A stretch of 46,992 bases of DNA from Spirirestis rafaelensis WJT71-NPBG6 (GTDB lineage Bacteria; Cyanobacteriota; Cyanobacteriia; Cyanobacteriales; Nostocaceae). Position 1 is the first letter of the stretch. Each line of letters opens with the position of its first letter. The notes beneath the pieces are model-generated. The model searched no databases. It was given only the letters and a program-made list of their open reading frames with translations, and was not told where the DNA came from. Shown here one piece after another: positions 43,467 to 46,992 of this stretch. The stretch lies in contig JAHHID010000063.1 of assembly GCA_019359015.1 (NCBI GenBank), positions 1-46,992 of the forward strand, written 5' to 3'. The position numbers and the translations under genes are program-made.

Positions 43467-44297
43467 TTATGGCTTTCGACCGAGTATGTAAAGAGTAGTA
43501 AGATCATCCCACACTCCCTGTTCAGTTTGACGTGCCTCTAGCTCTGCTTCAAATTCAGCCTTGGCTTGTGTCAACTGTACCGATGAAAGTTCTGATAAGT
43601 AATTTGCAGATTGTTTGGGGGATGGAAGGGAATTTCCTGTCCACCTTGATTTTGCTTTATCTAAACTAATGTAGCTACCGTGTTGCTCAGTTTTGATCTC
43701 TATTGCTTCAAAGCCAGCGTTTGCAAACAGACATTCACATGTTTCAAGTGTGCTGATGCGATTGCTAGGTTCAAGCGTTACACCATACTTTTGCAATACC
43801 TGCCGCAAAACAACATATCCGACATCAGCTGTGTCCGCAGGTGTATGAATGGCAATTAGCCCTCCAGGTTTGAGAAATCCATGCCAAAGTTGTAATGCAG
43901 CTTCTTTGTCCTCTATCCAGGGAAATGAGTTCGCGCACAAAATTCGGTGAAAACTGTTAGCCGGGAAATTAACTGATTCGGCATCCGCAAGTTGAAAATC
44001 AATATTCGTTAGACCCAACTCCTCAACTTTATCCCTGGTTTGTTCGAGCATTCCTGCCGAAATATCTATACCAATGACTCGACCTTCAGACCCAACTATT
44101 TGAGATGCTGCGATCGCTATATGACCTGTCCCTGTTGCAATATCCAAAACGTGCTGTCTGGAACTGACTTGTGCATATTCCAAAAGACGCTGACAAATCT
44201 GGACATGCCACTTACTATCGTCATAAGTTTGGCTTCTGCGGTTGTATAAATCCGCTATTCCTTGTTTGTAATCATTTAAGCCAAGTTGGTTAACCAT
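43467..44297 (-). CDS. UbiE/Coq5-like class I methyltransferase
   Basis: A 276-aa SAM-dependent methyltransferase. Motif I is VLDIATGTGHIAIAASQIVG, motif II GRVIGIDISAGMLEQTRDKV, and the following blocks are IDFQLADAESVNFPANSFHR and LKPGGLIAIHTP. The N-terminus (IADLYNRRSQTYDDSKWHVQ) is the usual start of quinone- and small-molecule methyltransferases. The C-terminal part (WTGNSLPSPKQSANYLSELS) is variable and probably binds the substrate. It lies between mutM and ndhO on the same strand, with gaps of 73 and 85 bp. There is no sign of which compound is methylated; ubiquinone-type function is not implied because cyanobacteria make plastoquinone with other methyltransferases. Confidence 0.85.
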   Translation of the reverse strand: MVNQLGLNDYKQGIADLYNRRSQTYDDSKWHVQICQRLLEYAQVSSRQHVLDIATGTGHIAIAASQIVGSEGRVIGIDISAGMLEQTRDKVEELGLTNIDFQLADAESVNFPANSFHRILCANSFPWIEDKEAALQLWHGFLKPGGLIAIHTPADTADVGYVVLRQVLQKYGVTLEPSNRISTLETCECLFANAGFEAIEIKTEQHGSYISLDKAKSRWTGNSLPSPKQSANYLSELSSVQLTQAKAEFEAELEARQTEQGVWDDLTTLYILGRKP

Positions 44298-44370
44298 TAT
44301 TTCTTCTGAATTAGGTGAAATGGTATGAAAAACCTGTCCGTTGCAAAGCTATTCTTTGCAGGAAACTCAA

Positions 44371-45282
44371 TTAATGCTGACACTGTATACAAAAGTGACT
44401 AGAACGCCCACCTAATCTAGTTCGCCCAATTGCTGTACCACATACTCTACAAGGTTCTCCGGCGCGGTTGTAAACCCAAGCAACACCGCCATAGTTACCG
44501 TTTACACCTTTGATGTTGAGGAAATTACTAAAAGTCGTGCCACCAGCTGCAATACTGGTTTCTAACACTTGAATAATCTGCGATCGCAAACGCTCAATTT
44601 GCTCTGTTTTCAAATCTATACACAGTGTTTCTGGTCGGATTCCACTCAAAAACAAAGCTTCATCAGCATAAATGTTGCCTAACCCTGCCACAACTGATTG
44701 ATCTAATAGCGCAGTCTTGATGGGACGACGGCGATTTTGCAGTTTACTTGCCAAATACTCTACAGTAAATTCCGGTGAAAACGGATCTACCCCCAGCTTT
44801 TGTAAACCAGTAATGATGCTTTCGGGTGCAACTCCTGGAGGAACCCACCATATTTTACCGAAAGTGCGCTGGTCAACAAAGCGCAATTCTTGCTTTGAAC
44901 CAAAGAATAATCTCACCCGCGTATGCTTGTGCAACGGTTCATCTCGATGCAGCCACAGTAGTTGACCCGTCATTCGTAGATGAACCCCTAGGAAGGAAGT
45001 GGGGGAGCGGGGGAAGCGTGGTGTGGGGGAGGATAAGGAAGCTTTCCCTTTGTCCTCCTTGTCCTCCTTGTCCCTTTGGGTTGTAAGTTCGGCTAGGAGA
45101 TATTTGCCGCGACGATGCCAAGTAGCGATCGCACTGCCTTTAATTCCAGAAATAAACTCAAAAGAAGAAAACGGGTAAGCGATCGCCCGTTCTAGCAACA
45201 CATCTCCACCCGTAATTTCTTGATTGAGGGTCAATTGATTTAGACCCCTAAGGACTGTTTCTACTTCAGGTAATTCAGGCAT
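44371..45282 (-). CDS. mutM: Formamidopyrimidine-DNA glycosylase
   Basis: A base-excision repair enzyme that removes 8-oxoguanine and ring-opened purines and nicks the abasic site. The 303-aa product has the N-terminal catalytic PELPEVETV (Pro2 nucleophile, Glu3), the lysine in HRRGKYLLAEL (Lys60), the helix-two-turn-helix QSVVAGLGNIYADEALFLSG, and a four-cysteine zinc finger at the C-terminus (CRVCGTAIGRTRLGGRSSHF with two further Cys). All key residues are kept. Residues about 69-96 are an insertion (QRDKEDKEDKGKASLSSPTP and on) encoded by the GGACAAGGA purine repeat, at a loop before LGVHLRMTGQL where the family has only a short turn. The enzyme is about 20 residues longer than relatives but probably still folds. 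Confidence 0.95.
   Translation of the reverse strand: MPELPEVETVLRGLNQLTLNQEITGGDVLLERAIAYPFSSFEFISGIKGSAIATWHRRGKYLLAELTTQRDKEDKEDKGKASLSSPTPRFPRSPTSFLGVHLRMTGQLLWLHRDEPLHKHTRVRLFFGSKQELRFVDQRTFGKIWWVPPGVAPESIITGLQKLGVDPFSPEFTVEYLASKLQNRRRPIKTALLDQSVVAGLGNIYADEALFLSGIRPETLCIDLKTEQIERLRSQIIQVLETSIAAGGTTFSNFLNIKGVNGNYGGVAWVYNRAGEPCRVCGTAIGRTRLGGRSSHFCIQCQH
44993..45079. repeat. GGACAAGGA-type repeat inside mutM
   Basis: On the minus strand GACAAGGAGGACAAGGAGGA runs into A/G-rich and then C-rich sequence (CTCCCCCAC, CTTCCCCCGCTCCCCC). The first 18 bases are identical to the intergenic repeat at 3155-3172. Its length leaves the mutM frame open. Confidence 0.75.
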
Positions 45283-45406
45283 TTGTGAGCTAGCTTCAGC
45301 AAACCACGCATTAATTAAAGCACTTTACAGTTTATAGGCAGGAGTGGGGGAGTGGGGAGGCAAAAAGGAATTCCCGATTCGCCATTCCCCACCCCCTATA
45401 CCCTAT

Positions 45407-45619
45407 TTACTTTTTCGCCTTTGCCTTGGGTGCTTCAATTTCTAGTAATTCATCTTCAGCATAGTTATTGGTATTAATACCTGAGTAATTTACCTTGTTA
45501 AAGCGGACAATTACAGAGTATTTGATGCCGCTTTGGTCAATAGATGCCACGGTTCCTTCATCTTGAAACCAGTAGGATTCTTTACGGAGGATACGTACTT
45601 TAGAACCACGTTGAACCAT
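45407..45619 (-). CDS. psaE: Photosystem I reaction centre subunit IV (PsaE)
   Basis: A 70-aa stromal/cytosolic-side subunit of photosystem I that helps ferredoxin docking and cyclic electron flow. I use the ATG at 45617-45619 ([20 protein letters not shown]), the invariant start, preceded by AGAGGG; the longer frame to 45673 adds 18 unlikely residues. The SH3-like core is complete: [20 protein letters not shown] and [21 protein letters not shown] basic Ala/Lys tail ends it. A -10-like TATAAAT lies about 30 bp upstream. The 3' side has a G-run/C-run repeat (45345-45405) that may end the transcript. Confidence 0.97.
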   Translation of the reverse strand: MVQRGSKVRILRKESYWFQDEGTVASIDQSGIKYSVIVRFNKVNYSGINTNNYAEDELLEIEAPKAKAKK

Positions 45620-46496
45620 GAGTTTTTCCCTCTTAGTAGTCAATCGCCTATTTATACGGCTAATTGTTTTCACTTTACTAGTTGAAGGTGGTCAACAACG
45701 CTTTTATTAAGTTATTTGTCGAATTAACTCCAAAAAACAGAGGCGTTAAAGCTTTTGCAATTAACTACACTTGTGCAACTTTGTCAAGAGTACAGCGACA
45801 TTAACGACGCCTAACCACGATGAGCGCAATTCTGACGCTGTGATTGGGGTAATTAGAACTACCTTTATTTTTTATAATTTACGTATAAACTAGGTGATAG
45901 TAACGAAATTTGATTGTTGAGTGCTCTGCTCGTTATCTAGAAACCTGGTTTTTGATGTTTTGTAAAAACTGCATTTATAAGCGACAAGTATTAGATCTGC
46001 ACACCATTAGTAAATTTGGCGTTGCTGAATTCGGATATGAATTTGTTTCACGCAGAGGAGCCACTGCGTTGCGGAGCCAGTGCGTTGGGCGGCTCTGCCG
46101 ACTTGAAGCATCTGGCGTTGGGGTTCCCCCCGTTGTAGCAAGTGGCGTCCGCAGAGTCGCAGAGAGTAAGGCTTTAAGATGCTTGATTTTTAAGTTTCAT
46201 ACTTCAATTCAGCAACGCCGTAAATTTTATGCGTTTTATCTTCTGGACAATGGTGAAAGCCTTATTAATCAAGAAATCTGAGCGATTTTTTATCAAATAA
46301 GATTGCCAAAATTAATTTCTCTTAACAATAAGAGTTAGTGATACTTTGCATAAATATTTCTGTTTATTTCTGTTTAATGCTTTAAATCTCGCCTTTCAAC
46401 AGAAAATATGAATACTTAAATAATTCATAAGTATAGTAAACCTTGCCAATAGATTGAATACTATATATAGAGAAAATATGTGGACAAGGGTATCCA
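45620..46496. other. Long intergenic region: psaE promoter side, MITE and repeats
   Basis: I see no credible gene in these 877 bp. It holds the psaE leader with TATAAAT at about 45649-45655, about 240 bp of A/T-rich sequence, the MITE at 46018-46219, and an A/T-rich stretch with TATATATAG about 35 bp before the next gene. An open frame over 45910-46281 is made mostly of MITE sequence and is not protein-like. Confidence 0.5.
46018..46219. mobile_element. 202-bp MITE with 14-bp perfect terminal repeats and 8-bp target duplication
   Basis: The ends are GGCGTTGCTGAATT (46018-46031) and its exact complement (46206-46219). After a 4-nt mismatch both ends continue with TATGAA. The element is flanked on both sides by GTAAATTT (46010-46017 and 46220-46227), a perfect 8-bp target-site duplication. 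Inside are the CGCAGAGG-, GCGTTGGGCGGC- and GTGGCGTCCGCAGAG-type palindromic repeats common in Nostocales. There is no transposase, so it must be moved in trans by a DDE transposase that makes 8-bp duplications. Confidence 0.85.
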
Positions 46497-46871
46497 ATGG
46501 AGCAATTACAAAAGCAGATCCTAACTTTGGGTCATAAAGTCGATGCCCTCTACGAGTTGATTGAGCAGCTTGATGGTAAAGTATCTCAAGCTGTATCAGA
46601 GTGTTCTTTAGCAAGAACAGAGGCAAAAGATAATTATTTGGAAAATAACAACACTGCGGGCTACCAGTTAAAAAAACAAATTCGTTTAAATTCCCAATTA
46701 GAACACAAGGATGTATTGACAGACGGCATTTATCCAGAGATGAATCTGCAAGCCGGAGATAAGCTTTTAACACCAGAAATTCAAATCCAACGCCTGACAG
46801 CACAATTAACAGCCGCATATAATCGCATAGCTGCCTTGGAAGAACAATTATTGCTCAAAAGAATTCACTAG
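46497..46871 (+). CDS. Hypothetical coiled-coil protein
   Basis: A 124-aa protein of unknown family. The N-terminal stretch (MEQLQKQILTLGHKVDALYE, LIEQLDGKVSQAVSE) and the C-terminal one (IQRLTAQLTAAYNRIAALEE, QLLLKRI) have heptad spacing and should form coiled coils. The middle (LARTEAKDNYLENNNTAGYQ to YPEMNLQAGDKLL) is polar and likely disordered. No signal peptide or membrane segment is present. A purine-rich AAGGG lies before the ATG, and TATATATAG upstream may be the -10. It stands alone behind the MITE. A structural or scaffold role is possible, but I do not assign a function. Confidence 0.6.
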   Translation: MEQLQKQILTLGHKVDALYELIEQLDGKVSQAVSECSLARTEAKDNYLENNNTAGYQLKKQIRLNSQLEHKDVLTDGIYPEMNLQAGDKLLTPEIQIQRLTAQLTAAYNRIAALEEQLLLKRIH

Positions 46872-46961
46872 TACAGCACGGCGGAAATAAACCAAGCATT
46901 ATTGTGAGAAACTAAGAAAGTAAAGTCAAAGCAGTTTAGGCTGAAAACAAGGGAACCTAGT

Positions 46962-46992
46962 GTGGCACGATTAGCTCCAAAAGTATTAAATT
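46962..46992 (+). CDS. Possible start of a further gene, cut by the window edge
   Basis: A GTG at 46962 opens a frame (MARLAPKVLN) to the window end and is preceded by AAGGGAAC at a suitable distance. Only ten codons are visible, so neither the reality nor the nature of the gene can be judged. Confidence 0.25.
   Translation, partial: MARLAPKVLN

Noticed and set aside
45910-46281. 123-codon plus-strand ORF
   Set aside because: Most of it lies within the MITE and its Cys/Arg-rich translation follows the internal palindromes; no family resemblance and no ribosome site.
46396-46818. 140-codon minus-strand ORF opposite the coiled-coil gene
   Set aside because: The plus-strand frame has heptad-patterned protein features and a purine-rich ribosome site; the opposite frame has neither.

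Overview
The window comes from a filamentous cyanobacterium, most likely of the heterocyst/hormogonium-forming order Nostocales. The evidence is the photosynthetic gene psaE, the cyanobacterial NDH-1 subunit gene ndhO, an SLH-domain porin, the fused ribBA gene, many copies of the HIP1 octamer GCGATCGC inside and between genes, and above all a long hps (hormogonium polysaccharide) locus. Intergenic DNA is rich in the short, palindromic or G/C-run repeats typical of these genomes.

Left edge (1-1024): the right end of one IS200/IS605-type element abuts a tnpB gene that has lost its 5' part. Region 1039-15296, all minus strand, is the hps locus. In transcription order it holds hpsA (1576 aa, pilin-like N-terminus), pseudopilins hpsB, hpsC and hpsD, two tandem HpsE-type glycosyltransferases coupled by an ATGA overlap, a third GT2 enzyme, a second HpsD-like pseudopilin, a DUF2064/TIGR04282 enzyme, an HpsJ-type membrane protein and a fourth GT2 enzyme. 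Pseudopilins and glycosyltransferases of this kind are known to make and export the polysaccharide needed for hormogonium gliding.

Region 15864-29655 is mostly housekeeping: rpmB, htpG, a methyltransferase, clpB, an iron-uptake-type porin, gloA, eno, argC and ribBA. Two protein chaperones lie close together here. Region 29673-36219 holds a MazF-like toxin-antitoxin pair, a truncated Uma2 gene, a peptidoglycan amidase, metH, and a second Uma2 gene interrupted by an in-frame TAG.

Region 36561-41049 is the most interesting part. It is a compact minus-strand operon of three genes I do not recognise as a named system: a winged-helix-like protein, a 652-aa P-loop ATPase, and a 484-aa protein with a PD-(D/E)XK nuclease core and a DUF1802-like N-terminal region. 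A perfect palindrome overlaps a -10-like hexamer in front of the first gene, and a possible small ORF lies further upstream. I infer a defence or nucleic-acid-processing role, but the sequence alone does not prove it.

The right part (41091-46992) has a lipoprotein and a tandem-repeat protein gene pair, then mdh, ndhO, a methyltransferase gene, mutM and psaE on the minus strand, a 202-bp MITE with an 8-bp target duplication, a coiled-coil protein gene, and possibly the start of another gene at the edge. Purine/pyrimidine-run repeats have entered the reading frames of the porin and of mutM. I saw no tRNA, rRNA, CRISPR array or recognisable riboswitch.
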